Assembly: GCA_902630885.1 (NCBI GenBank)
Contig: CACOWI010000003.1
Span: 1 to 64,000 of the forward strand
Direction: 5' to 3'
DNA length: 64,000 nucleotides
DNA from: an uncultured SAR86 cluster bacterium
Lineage (GTDB): Bacteria; Pseudomonadota; Gammaproteobacteria; Magnimaribacterales; D2472
The notes under the pieces were generated by a model. It searched no databases. It had not been told where the DNA came from and saw only the letters and a program-made list of their open reading frames with translations. A program made the translations under genes and the position numbers. Positions 36,747-44,619 of this stretch are shown piece after piece (position 1 is the stretch's first letter; each line of letters starts with the position of its first letter).

Positions 36747-37598
36747 ATGCAATTTAAAGGTACAAAGAACTATATTTCAACAGAAGATCTCAGCATGGCA
36801 GTAAATGCTGCAAGAGCTCTAGAAAGACCTTTGTTAGTAAAAGGTGAGCCTGGAACAGGTAAAACTCTACTTGCTATTGAGGTTGCCAATGCACTTGGAA
36901 TGGATTTAATAGAATGGCATATCAAATCTACTACTAAAGCTTCACAAGGTTTGTATGAATATGATGCTGTAACAAGACTCAGAGATTCACAGCTAGGTGA
37001 TGAGAGAGTAAAAGATATATCTAACTATATTAAAAAGGGAAAGTTATGGGATGCTTTCACATCAGATAAACAAGTAGTCTTGCTGATAGATGAAATTGAT
37101 AAAGCAGATATAGAATTCCCAAATGATTTACTTCAAGAATTGGATAGGATGGAGTTTTTTTGCTATGAGACAGGAGAGACAATAAAAGCAAAACATCGCC
37201 CATTAATAATTATGACTTCAAATAATGAAAAAGAATTGCCTGATGCTTTTTTAAGAAGATGTTTCTTTCATTATATTCAATTCCCTGATAGGGAAACAAT
37301 GAATAAAATCGTTTCTGTTCATTATCCTAAAATAAAGAAAAAACTTGTAAGTGAGGCGCTAGAAATATTTTTTGACTTACGCAAAATTCCTGGTCTTAAG
37401 AAAAAACCATCAACGTCTGAACTAATTGATTGGCTTAAACTTTTACTTTCAGATGATATGCCAGATGAAATTCTTAAAAATGCAGATTCATCTAAAGCCA
37501 TTCCTCCCCTGTATGGAGCTTTGCTAAAGAATGAACAAGATGTTCAATTACTCGAAAGGTTAGCATTTATGTCGAGGAGAGAATCAAACTCTAAGTAA
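36747..37598 (+). CDS. MoxR-family AAA+ ATPase
   Basis: A 283-residue AAA+ protein with Walker A GEPGTGKT (33-40), Walker B VVLLIDEIDKAD and sensor 1 IMTSNNEKELPDAFLRRC. MoxR ATPases act with VWA-domain partners to mature or load cofactors into enzyme complexes. The very next gene, starting at the following base, encodes a VWA protein, as in CoxD-CoxE pairs. No molybdenum hydroxylase or other obvious client lies nearby. Confidence 0.93.
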   Translation: MQFKGTKNYISTEDLSMAVNAARALERPLLVKGEPGTGKTLLAIEVANALGMDLIEWHIKSTTKASQGLYEYDAVTRLRDSQLGDERVKDISNYIKKGKLWDAFTSDKQVVLLIDEIDKADIEFPNDLLQELDRMEFFCYETGETIKAKHRPLIIMTSNNEKELPDAFLRRCFFHYIQFPDRETMNKIVSVHYPKIKKKLVSEALEIFFDLRKIPGLKKKPSTSELIDWLKLLLSDDMPDEILKNADSSKAIPPLYGALLKNEQDVQLLERLAFMSRRESNSK

Positions 37599-38774
37599 AT
37601 GTTAATAAATTTATTCCAAACAATAAGATCTTCTGGAGTACCCTGTACAGTCAGAGAGCTTTTAGACCTATTAGGAGCACTTGAAAATCAATTAGTTTAC
37701 GCAAATATTGATGACTTTTATTATCTTTCAAGAGCAACTCTTGTTAAAGATGAAAAATACTATGATAAATTTGATAAAGCTTTTGAAATATATTTTAAAG
37801 GTATTGAGCGAATGGAGGATGTTTTTCAGGCATTAATCCCAGAAGATTGGCTTAGAAAAGCATTTGAAAAAGAACTTGATCCGGAAGAGTTAAAGAAAAT
37901 TAAGTCGCTAGGAGGGTTAGAAAAACTTTTAGAAGAATTTAAAAAACGACTCGAAGAACAAAAAGAGCGTCATGAAGGTGGAAATAAGTGGGTTGGGACT
38001 AATGGAACATCCCCATATGGTCATGGGGGTCAAAATCCTGAAGGTATAAGAATAGGTGGTCCTGGTGGGCAGAAGAAAGCTGTAAAAATATGGGAACAAC
38101 GTCAATATTCTAATCTTGATGATTCAGTAATAATTGGGACTAGGGATATCAAAATGGCATTGAGACGATTGAGAAAATTTGCAAGACAAGGAAATGATCT
38201 TGAGCTTGATATGGATGATACGATTAAGTCAACAGCAAAAAATGCAGGTTATTTAGATATTAAGATGGTTCCTGAAAGATTAAATTCTGTAAAAGTTATT
38301 GTCATGTTTGATGTTGGTGGTTCAATGGATCCATACGTAAAATTATGTGAAGAATTATTTTCTGCAATAAAAACTGAATTTAAAAATTTAGAATATTTTT
38401 ATTTTCATAACTCTATTTATGAATCTGTTTGGAAAGATAACAGAAGAAGGTCTCAAGAACGTTTCTTGGTCCAGGATATTATTAATAAATTTTCATCAGA
38501 CTATAAGGTAATTGTTGTTGGAGATGCAACAATGGCACCGTATGAAATTACGAATGCAGGTGGAAGTATTGAGCATTGGAATGAGGAGCCAAGTCATGTT
38601 TGGATCAAAAGGTTATCTGATCATTTTGAAAACATGGCGTGGTTAAATCCTGTTCCTGATGATCATTGGGATTACACATCATCTATATGTATCTTAAGAG
38701 ATTTATTTGAAAATAGAATGTATCCTCTTACATTAAAAGGTTTAGAGGAGGGAATGGCGGAGCTATCAAAATGA
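37599..38774 (+). CDS. CoxE-like VWA-domain protein
   Basis: A 391-residue soluble protein. The N-terminal half is helical, followed by a Gly-rich hinge (GGNKWVGTNGTSPYGHGG) and a C-terminal VWA domain with a modified MIDAS, FDVGGSMDP. The second position of D-x-S-x-S is Gly rather than Ser, which is common in this subfamily but may weaken metal binding. It should work with the MoxR ATPase encoded immediately upstream. It overlaps the permease gene by four bases. Confidence 0.88.
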   Translation: MLINLFQTIRSSGVPCTVRELLDLLGALENQLVYANIDDFYYLSRATLVKDEKYYDKFDKAFEIYFKGIERMEDVFQALIPEDWLRKAFEKELDPEELKKIKSLGGLEKLLEEFKKRLEEQKERHEGGNKWVGTNGTSPYGHGGQNPEGIRIGGPGGQKKAVKIWEQRQYSNLDDSVIIGTRDIKMALRRLRKFARQGNDLELDMDDTIKSTAKNAGYLDIKMVPERLNSVKVIVMFDVGGSMDPYVKLCEELFSAIKTEFKNLEYFYFHNSIYESVWKDNRRRSQERFLVQDIINKFSSDYKVIVVGDATMAPYEITNAGGSIEHWNEEPSHVWIKRLSDHFENMAWLNPVPDDHWDYTSSICILRDLFENRMYPLTLKGLEEGMAELSK

Positions 38775-40135
38775 ATAATGAACCTATAAAACAAAACGGA
38801 ATAAAATGGGGTCCTTTTACACTAAGAATTCCTTTTATACACATGAAGTTTCTTACTGGAGAATTCCTTCAGGGTCTAATAATTGCAGGAGCAACCGCAC
38901 TAGCTGGTGCTCCGGTAGTTATGGCACTTGGATTAAGTTTTGAACAGGCTGTTGCATGTTGTTTTATTGCAAGTATATTGATTACATCTGGACCAATTAT
39001 TTTTGGTGAACCATTGGCTCCAGGCTGGGTTACGCCTGCATTGCCACTTGTAATAGCATTCTTTATTTCAAAAGGATATTTTGATGGTATATATAGAGAA
39101 GAAGCTTTTCAATATATGGCAGCAATGTGTATTGAATTTACAATTATTATATTATTTTTAGGCTTAACAGGACTAGGCAAAGTAATAGTTCAAAAGATAC
39201 CAAATGCTCTAAAATCTGGGATTATTTTAGGAGCTGCACTCGCTGCTTTTTACCAAATTTTCTTTAGTGATTTTGAAAGATATATTGGAGAAACACCGGT
39301 TGCTATGTTAACAATCTTAATAATTTGTACTATCACTACTTTTTCGGAACCCTACAAAAGAATCTCCGAACATAATAAGATATTAAAGATAATTGGATCA
39401 TTGGGGCTACTCCCAGGATTTTTAATCGCAGCCCTTGTTGGGTATCTTGTTGGAGAAATAAATTTTGATATTCAGTCAGGATTTTTATTACCACCAATGA
39501 ATGAGGTTTTTGAATTAACTTCACCATTATCTATAGGAATGCCACCAATTGATTATTATCTCGAAGTTTTTCCACTAGTAATTATAGGATATTTATTGTT
39601 GTTCGGAGACTTTGTTACCGGAATTGAAATTATTAATGATGCTCAAAAAAATAGACCAGATGAACCAATAAATATTGATATTAATAGAGCACATAATAGC
39701 GTGGGTATAAGAAACCTTATTGGTTCATGTGTAAATCCTTTTTTTCCAACTCAAGGAACTTTATGGACAGGAATTCATGTAATTATTGTTGAGAGATGGA
39801 AACAGGGAAGTGGAGTTATGAAGTCTCTATTTGATGGAATTGGTTCATATTATTTAATGGGAATACCTTTACTCTTTTTTGTACTTCCCTTTATTACATT
39901 AATGAAGCCCCTAATGATTTTGGCTCTTGGCGTTACATTGGTATTAACTGGACTGGCTTGCTCTTATGTTGCTATTTCACTAGTTAAAAAAAATAGTGAA
40001 ATAGCAATATCTATAATTACTGCTCTATTTGTTGCATTCGGAGAATTTAATGGTGTTGCAGCACCATGGATTGGTTTAATTATTGGATTCTTTTTAAGTC
40101 TAGTACTTGTTGATAATTCATTGAAAGAGAACTAG
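38771..40135 (+). CDS. SLC23/NCS2-like (UraA-fold) putative permease
   Basis: A 454-residue protein with about 12-14 hydrophobic spans. The repeat of broken half-helices near residues 60-100 (GPIIFGEPLAPGWVTPALPL) and 290-330 (NLIGSCVNPFFPTQGTLW) is what the 7+7 inverted repeat of UraA/SulP transporters looks like. The substrate-site Glu/Gln signatures of uracil and xanthine carriers are not obvious, so the substrate is unknown. It is coupled to the VWA gene upstream and to the ABC ATPase two bases downstream. Confidence 0.65.
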   Translation: MNNEPIKQNGIKWGPFTLRIPFIHMKFLTGEFLQGLIIAGATALAGAPVVMALGLSFEQAVACCFIASILITSGPIIFGEPLAPGWVTPALPLVIAFFISKGYFDGIYREEAFQYMAAMCIEFTIIILFLGLTGLGKVIVQKIPNALKSGIILGAALAAFYQIFFSDFERYIGETPVAMLTILIICTITTFSEPYKRISEHNKILKIIGSLGLLPGFLIAALVGYLVGEINFDIQSGFLLPPMNEVFELTSPLSIGMPPIDYYLEVFPLVIIGYLLLFGDFVTGIEIINDAQKNRPDEPINIDINRAHNSVGIRNLIGSCVNPFFPTQGTLWTGIHVIIVERWKQGSGVMKSLFDGIGSYYLMGIPLLFFVLPFITLMKPLMILALGVTLVLTGLACSYVAISLVKKNSEIAISIITALFVAFGEFNGVAAPWIGLIIGFFLSLVLVDNSLKEN

Positions 40136-40136
40136 A

Positions 40137-41051
40137 TTGGAAAATTTTGCTTTAGAAATATCCAATTTAAGAAAAGTTTACTCTGGTGGTACGGAGGCTC
40201 TTAAGGGCATCTCTCTTAAAGTCAAAGAAGGAGACTTTTATGCACTTCTTGGACCGAATGGTGCTGGAAAATCCTCAACCATTGGTATCATCGGAACACT
40301 GGTTACAAAAACTAGTGGGACAGTAAAAATATTCAATTATGATATTGATCAAAATGTCTCTATAGCGAAGTCAATCTTAGGAGTTGTTTCTCAAGAAATA
40401 AATTTCTCTCAATTTGAAAAAGTAATTGATATTGTAACTACACAGGCTGGATTTTATGGAATAACTAAATCATTAGCAAAGCCAAAAGTAGAGATGATGT
40501 TAAAAAGATTAGGTCTTTGGGATAAAAGAAATGATCAAGCCAGAACATTATCTGGAGGGTATAAGAGGAGGTTAATGATTGCTAAGGCACTTATACATGA
40601 ACCAAAGTTATTAATTCTCGATGAACCTACAGCGGGAGTTGATATTGAATTAAGAAGAGAGATGTGGGATTTTTTAAAAGAAATTAATAATAATGGAACT
40701 ACAATAATTTTAACTACTCACTACCTTGAAGAGGCTGAACAATTATGTAGAAATATTGGAATTATTGATCATGGAGAAATAGTTGTTGATACTTCGATGA
40801 AGGATTTATTAAGAAGATTAGATGTTCAAGGATTTGTTCTTGATCTTGAGGAGCCATTAACCAAAGCACCAAAGATTGAAGGATTTGAATTAAGATTAGA
40901 AGACTCCCTAACTCTTGTAACCGCAGTAAGCAAAGACAGTTCTATAAATAACTTGTTTAGTGAACTCAATAATATTGGTATAAATGTAAAATCTATGCGA
41001 AATGAGTCTAATAGGCTTGAGGAATTATTTATAGAAATGGTAAAAAAATAA
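40137..41051 (+). CDS. ABC-2 type exporter ATPase (TTG start)
   Basis: A 304-residue DrrA/NodI-like ATPase with Walker A GPNGAGKS, signature LSGGYKRR, Walker B LLILDEP and H-loop TTHYLEEAE, plus a C-terminal extension. The only sensible start is TTG at 40137, two bases after the permease stop codon, so translation probably depends on coupling. It pairs with the ABC-2 permease that follows after one base. Confidence 0.9.
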   Translation: MENFALEISNLRKVYSGGTEALKGISLKVKEGDFYALLGPNGAGKSSTIGIIGTLVTKTSGTVKIFNYDIDQNVSIAKSILGVVSQEINFSQFEKVIDIVTTQAGFYGITKSLAKPKVEMMLKRLGLWDKRNDQARTLSGGYKRRLMIAKALIHEPKLLILDEPTAGVDIELRREMWDFLKEINNNGTTIILTTHYLEEAEQLCRNIGIIDHGEIVVDTSMKDLLRRLDVQGFVLDLEEPLTKAPKIEGFELRLEDSLTLVTAVSKDSSINNLFSELNNIGINVKSMRNESNRLEELFIEMVKK

Positions 41052-41052
41052 A

Positions 41053-41838
41053 ATGAATGATATAACCAACAAAACAATTCTAATTACATTATGGACTTTA
41101 ACCTCAAAAGAAATTAGAAGATTTATGAGAATATGGGTTCAAACACTAGTACCGCCTGCTGTAACAATGTCATTATATTTTGTAATTTTTGGTTCTTTAA
41201 TTGGTCCACGCATTGGTGAAATGGATGGTTTTGATTATGTTCAATTTATGATACCTGGTTTAATTATGATGTCTGTTATTACAAACTCATATGCAAATGT
41301 TGTATCTTCGTTTTACGGAGTTAAATTTCAAAAATCCATTGAAGAATTATTAATCTCACCTATGCCTCATTGGGTTATATTACTTGGATTTATTTTAGGC
41401 GGAGTATCCAGGGGAGTGCTCGTAGGAATAATTGTTTATTGTGTAAGTTTAATATTTTATCCAGAATTTGAGATAGCAAACTTAGCCCTAACATTATTAG
41501 TTCTGGTTTTAACAGCTATTTTGTTTTCATTAATGGGCTTTATAAATGCAGTGTTTGCAGATAGTTTTGATGACATATCAGTAATACCAACTTTTGTTTT
41601 AACTCCATTGATCTATCTTGGTGGCGTTTTTTATTCAATTAATATACTTCCTGAATTATGGCGACAAGTTTCTATGGCAAATCCAATGTTATATGTGGTA
41701 AATACTTTTAGAGAAGGAATGTTGGGAATTAGTGATGTATCAATTTCATTTTCGTTAACAATGATTTCTATATTTATATTTATTTTTACATCATTATCTT
41801 TATATTTATTGCATAAAGGCATTGGAATTCGAGAATGA
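41053..41838 (+). CDS. ABC-2 type exporter permease
   Basis: A 261-residue permease with six predicted membrane spans. Its ABC-2 signature is present (WRQVSMANPMLYVVNTFREGMLG near residues 195-218, here named only as the MANPMLYVVNTFREG core). Similar two-component exporters (YadG/YadH in E. coli) have unknown substrates. It overlaps queF by four bases. Confidence 0.9.
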   Translation: MNDITNKTILITLWTLTSKEIRRFMRIWVQTLVPPAVTMSLYFVIFGSLIGPRIGEMDGFDYVQFMIPGLIMMSVITNSYANVVSSFYGVKFQKSIEELLISPMPHWVILLGFILGGVSRGVLVGIIVYCVSLIFYPEFEIANLALTLLVLVLTAILFSLMGFINAVFADSFDDISVIPTFVLTPLIYLGGVFYSINILPELWRQVSMANPMLYVVNTFREGMLGISDVSISFSLTMISIFIFIFTSLSLYLLHKGIGIRE

Positions 41839-42557
41839 AGACGGCATATCTTGGAAAGAAAGTAAAAAAGATAAGAAAGAGCCACAGTAATCTTCTTGAT
41901 AGTATTAGCAGAACAAATGAAGATATAAAACATGGATCAGACATATGGAATGTTTATGATTTTATGTATTTAGATAAAAATAAAATTCCTGCATTAAATG
42001 TATTAGAAATATCCATACCAACAAAATCAGATTTCATAATTGAATCAAAATCTATGAAGCTGTATTTAAATAGTTTTTATAATAAATCTTTTAAATCTAA
42101 GACTGAAATCATAAAAAAAATTAGAAAAGATATTGAATCAAAAATCAAAACAAAGATAAAAATAAAATTTATTAGCACTTTTGAAAAGGAACCTCAACAC
42201 ATTAAATTAAATAACTTAAAATCAAAACAAACACCCAATAAAAAAATAATTAAATTCAATGGATTTAGATCTATATGTCCAGTAACTTCTCAACCTGATT
42301 TCGCAAATATTTATATTTATTCTGATAAATCTATTAATACAATATGGCTAAAAAAATATTTAATGTCTTTTGCTAATCATGGTGGATTTCACGAACAATG
42401 CATTGAACTTATCTTTAAAACGTTAAAAAATGAGTTCTCAATTAATCATTTAGAAGTTTGTGGTCGTTTCCAAAGAAGGGGAGGAATAGACATAAATCCA
42501 ATAAGAGGCACTCACAATAAAAAATTATTTGTAAATTTTAGAGAATTTAATCAATAA
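41835..42557 (+). CDS. queF: NADPH-dependent 7-cyano-7-deazaguanine reductase
   Basis: A 240-residue enzyme of queuosine synthesis that reduces preQ0 to preQ1. The QueF motif ESKSMKLYLNSF is at 70-81, the catalytic Cys148 in SICPVTSQPD forms the thioimide with preQ0, Asp155 is the general acid, and FHEQC (185-189) gives the substrate-binding His/Glu. It is a two-domain (YqcD-like) form somewhat shorter than the 282-residue E. coli protein. Very rich in Lys and Ile, as expected in AT-rich DNA. It ends the run of overlapping genes from the thioesterase onwards. Confidence 0.95.
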   Translation: MKTAYLGKKVKKIRKSHSNLLDSISRTNEDIKHGSDIWNVYDFMYLDKNKIPALNVLEISIPTKSDFIIESKSMKLYLNSFYNKSFKSKTEIIKKIRKDIESKIKTKIKIKFISTFEKEPQHIKLNNLKSKQTPNKKIIKFNGFRSICPVTSQPDFANIYIYSDKSINTIWLKKYLMSFANHGGFHEQCIELIFKTLKNEFSINHLEVCGRFQRRGGIDINPIRGTHNKKLFVNFREFNQ

Positions 42558-42581
42558 TAAGTTATTACATAAGGAGAAACT

Positions 42582-43022
42582 ATGAAAAAAATATTGTTAA
42601 TTATTATTACGTTTTCAGTTTCAAATGTATTTGCAGAAATTTGGAAGGACTATGAGCCATCTGAAAGGCAAATTCAATTGACTGTTATAGATGTGCAAGC
42701 TAATTATCTAGATAACTATTTAGTTAATTTAAAGAGAACATGGGTGAGGTCTGTCGAAATTCAAAAAGAACTTGGACATATTCTTGATTATGGTGTCTAT
42801 GTATCTGACGGAGCAAATAGTCCAAATGTTTGGTTAACAATCGAATATGAAAATATGGCCGCAATGGAACAAACTAAAGAAAAATATGATGCAGTCAATG
42901 CTTTACTTGCTCAAAGATATGGTGATGATGAAGACGAACTTGATAAAATTTCTAAGGGATATGAAGAAATAAGAAAGATGGTTGATAATCAAAGGATTAA
43001 TCAAATAAATTTTAAGATGTAA
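42582..43022 (+). CDS. Secreted protein of unknown function
   Basis: A 146-residue protein with a clear signal peptide (about 1-18, ending VFA) and a good Shine-Dalgarno sequence (AAGGAG, seven bases before ATG). The mature part is acidic and probably alpha/beta. The stretches RQIQLTVIDVQ, YLDNYLVNLKRTW and PNVWLTIEYENMAAMEQT resemble a dimeric alpha-beta barrel (ferredoxin-like) more than anything else. No family is claimed. The predicted location is the periplasm. Confidence 0.65.
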   Translation: MKKILLIIITFSVSNVFAEIWKDYEPSERQIQLTVIDVQANYLDNYLVNLKRTWVRSVEIQKELGHILDYGVYVSDGANSPNVWLTIEYENMAAMEQTKEKYDAVNALLAQRYGDDEDELDKISKGYEEIRKMVDNQRINQINFKM

Positions 43023-43058
43023 TTAATTACATTTTTTATAAAATTAAGGGGCAAAATT

Positions 43059-43143
43059 TGGCGGAAGGTGAGGGAATCGAACCCCCGCGCCGTTGCCGAC
43101 GACACCTTTCCAAGGTGCTGCATTACCGCTCTGCCAACCTTCC
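43059..43143 (-). tRNA. tRNA-Ser (anticodon GGA)
   Basis: An 85-nt class II tRNA. The acceptor stem GGAAGGT (from 43143) pairs with ACCTTCC, followed by discriminator G and an encoded CCA (ending 43059). The anticodon stem CACCT/AGGTG holds GGA, and the long variable arm TCGTCGGCAACGGCG is typical of serine tRNAs. It reads UCC and UCU codons. A TATAAT lies upstream on the same strand at 43157-43162. Confidence 0.97.
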
Positions 43144-43198
43144 AAGTTATTGGATAATTATACTTGTTTCAAACTTTCTTTAAATGTAGAATTTTTAG

Positions 43199-43489
43199 AT
43201 GTCTAGTAGTTACTCAAAAAACCTTATAAGCATTTTAGAAATGCTATGGAATATTGAGAAAGATCTCAATCTTGTTGCTTATAACGAAACTGAAAAAAAA
43301 ATTTATTACATGATTGCTTGGAAAATTTCTAGTTGCGGTTCATGTAATATGTCTGATGTGATTAAATCTTCTGGCTTTTCTAGGTCAACGGTCTATAAAA
43401 CTGTTAAAAAATTTGAATGTGATAACCTAGTTTTAGTTAAACAATCTTTAGGAGATAAAAGAGAATTTAATCTTATATTAGCAAGTTAA
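43199..43489 (+). CDS. Small winged-helix (MarR-like) DNA-binding protein
   Basis: A 96-residue protein with a predicted winged helix-turn-helix. The central part MSDVIKSSGFSRSTVYKTVKKFECDNLV looks like helix-turn-recognition helix (core GFSRSTVYKTVKKF), and the wing is VKQSLGDKREFNLIL. It has four Cys, two of them in SSCGSCN, just before the HTH, which might act as a redox or metal switch. It is followed 19 bases later by a small membrane protein and may regulate or be regulated with it. Confidence 0.72.
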   Translation: MSSSYSKNLISILEMLWNIEKDLNLVAYNETEKKIYYMIAWKISSCGSCNMSDVIKSSGFSRSTVYKTVKKFECDNLVLVKQSLGDKREFNLILAS

Positions 43490-43508
43490 AGAATCTTAAA
43501 ATCAATCT

Positions 43509-44099
43509 ATGATACATCTAATAAAAGTAACTATAACCGTTTACGTATTTGCAATGTTTTGTTATGCGCTTTGGTACCCACTTCAAGTTTTAGATTTAGC
43601 TAATTTAAATCCCAACAACGAATGGTTAGGAAGTCTATGTTATCTACCTCATGGCGCAAGAGTGATGATGTTCTGCTTTTTTAGATACTATTCTCTTCCT
43701 GGTTTATATTTAGCAGAAATAACTGGACCAGCACTTATAAATGATGTTGATTACATTGACGGATGGTCTGTTGCCTCACTTGTTTCACTTTTTTCTGTTG
43801 TAGCATCAGTTGAACTAGTAAAGTGGACAAGAGCAACACCTGGCTTTTTCTCATTTTTTAAAGAGGTAAATTTTGAAAATTATAAATTCTTATATTTAGT
43901 AATAATAGTTTCATCTCTACTAAATGGATTACTTGTGAACTCACTTCTTTCATTAATGAATGAAATGTCAATAAGTGTAATAACTGTTTTTAGATTTGCA
44001 GTTGGTGATTTCCTCGGAGCTTTGGCTGTTGTCTTAGGCCTATGGGTTATATTTAGAACTTTAGTTGATACTAGGCTAATTATAAATCCAGAAGATTAA
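43509..44099 (+). CDS. Membrane protein resembling a MASE1-type sensor without output domain
   Basis: A 196-residue protein with about five hydrophobic spans. YLPHGARVMMFCFF in the first third and FRFAVGDFLGALAVVLGLW near the end match the general layout of MASE1 sensor domains (the G-D-x-x-G motif in a late helix). There is no kinase, GGDEF or EAL domain attached. It lies directly after a small winged-helix gene. Function unknown; a stand-alone membrane sensor is a guess. Confidence 0.55.
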   Translation: MIHLIKVTITVYVFAMFCYALWYPLQVLDLANLNPNNEWLGSLCYLPHGARVMMFCFFRYYSLPGLYLAEITGPALINDVDYIDGWSVASLVSLFSVVASVELVKWTRATPGFFSFFKEVNFENYKFLYLVIIVSSLLNGLLVNSLLSLMNEMSISVITVFRFAVGDFLGALAVVLGLWVIFRTLVDTRLIINPED

Positions 44100-44104
44100 T
44101 AAAC

Positions 44105-44133
44105 TTGTATACTGTATATATATACAGTATAAT
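44105..44133 (+). promoter_or_regulatory. LexA-box promoter (SOS operator) of the 72-residue gene
   Basis: TACTGTATATATATACAGTA at 44110-44129 is the perfect E. coli LexA consensus, within a 24-bp perfect palindrome (44108-44131). It fills the spacer of a sigma-70 promoter: -35 TTGTAT at 44105-44110, 17 bp, then -10 TATAAT at 44128-44133. LexA bound here would block RNA polymerase. The -10 ends six bases before the ATG at 44140, so transcription should start at or next to the start codon and give a leaderless mRNA. Confidence 0.9.
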
Positions 44134-44139
44134 ACTATT

Positions 44140-44358
44140 ATGAGTAACTTAGTATATTTAAATAATGATCCCATCATTTTGGAATTAGAATCATCAGTTA
44201 ATAAGGATGCAGTAAAAAAGACGCTTGCATTTAAGTATTTTAATGGTGATGAAAGTCTTTTAATTGAGTATTTGAGGACCAATCTTTATGAAGATGTTAA
44301 ACCTTCATTTAAAAATCATTATATTGAACCAAAATCTCAATTAGAATTTTCTTTTTAA
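44140..44358 (+). CDS. LexA-controlled 72-residue protein with possible beta-clamp-binding tail
   Basis: A small soluble protein (Met-Ser-Asn-Leu start) with mixed helix and strand and no membrane span. It matches no family I recognise. Its last six residues are Q67-L68-E69-F70-S71-F72, which fit the pattern of the hexapeptide sliding-clamp-binding motif (Q-L-x-hydrophobic-x-hydrophobic). E. coli Pol IV also ends in such a motif. The promoter is a textbook SOS promoter, so the protein should be made after DNA damage. A role at the replication fork (clamp competitor, checkpoint or accessory factor for translesion synthesis) is inferred from these two features only. No ribosome-binding site is present because the transcript is predicted to be leaderless. 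Confidence 0.75.
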   Translation: MSNLVYLNNDPIILELESSVNKDAVKKTLAFKYFNGDESLLIEYLRTNLYEDVKPSFKNHYIEPKSQLEFSF

Positions 44359-44395
44359 TAAACATATTAATACTTTTTTTATTTATACAGACGTA

Positions 44396-44609
44396 TATAA
44401 TCTTAATTGGTGTCTTATTTAGTGATTTTTTAAGGGGATTGCTAAATATTTTATTACTACCCTGAATATGGAGGTGGTCCTATTAGTATTTATTTAAAAT
44501 CAGGAAGCGGAGGATTTGCCTTTTGACAGGGGTAATTTTTTAGTTTCCGGCTAACAAATGTCTTTTACAGGAGTTAGTTCATAACCCCCAATTTATTTGG
44601 GGGTTTTTT
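44396..44609 (+). ncRNA. Candidate structured leader RNA (riboswitch or attenuator) of the EamA gene
   Basis: This 261-bp gene-free region holds a possible -10 TATAAT (44396-44401, weak -35) and ends in an intrinsic terminator 11 bases before the EamA start codon. Alternative pairings can be drawn. TACCCTG (44458-44464) can pair with CAGGGGTA (44527-44534, one bulged G). CCTGA (44461-44465) can instead pair with TCAGG (44500-44504). GGGGT (44529-44533) can also pair with ACCCC (44584-44588), the 5' arm of the terminator, as an antiterminator. CTAAC (44551-44555) can pair with GTTAG (44573-44577). This is how transcriptional riboswitches and attenuators are built. No known riboswitch class (TPP, FMN, SAM, cobalamin, guanidine, glycine, SRP or 6S RNA) was recognised. 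A free-standing small RNA is the alternative. Confidence 0.45.
44583..44609 (+). terminator. Intrinsic terminator just before the EamA gene
   Basis: AACCCCCAA pairs with TTGGGGGTT (9-bp stem, loop TTTAT), followed by six T. It cannot serve the 72-residue gene alone very economically, lying 225 bases past its stop codon. Its place 11 bases before the next ATG suggests it controls read-through into the transporter gene. Confidence 0.9.
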
Positions 44610-44619
44610 ATTACCATTT

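Noticed and set aside
44458-44526. Gly-rich frame reading YPEYGGGPISIYLKSGSG before a TGA, possible bacteriocin-like peptide
   Set aside because: There is no start codon in frame (upstream it runs into TAA), no ribosome-binding site, and the region is better explained as structured RNA.
44558-44584. Eight-codon frame MSFTGVSS ending just before the terminator, possible leader peptide
   Set aside because: No ribosome-binding site and no run of control codons, so ribosome-mediated attenuation is not supported.
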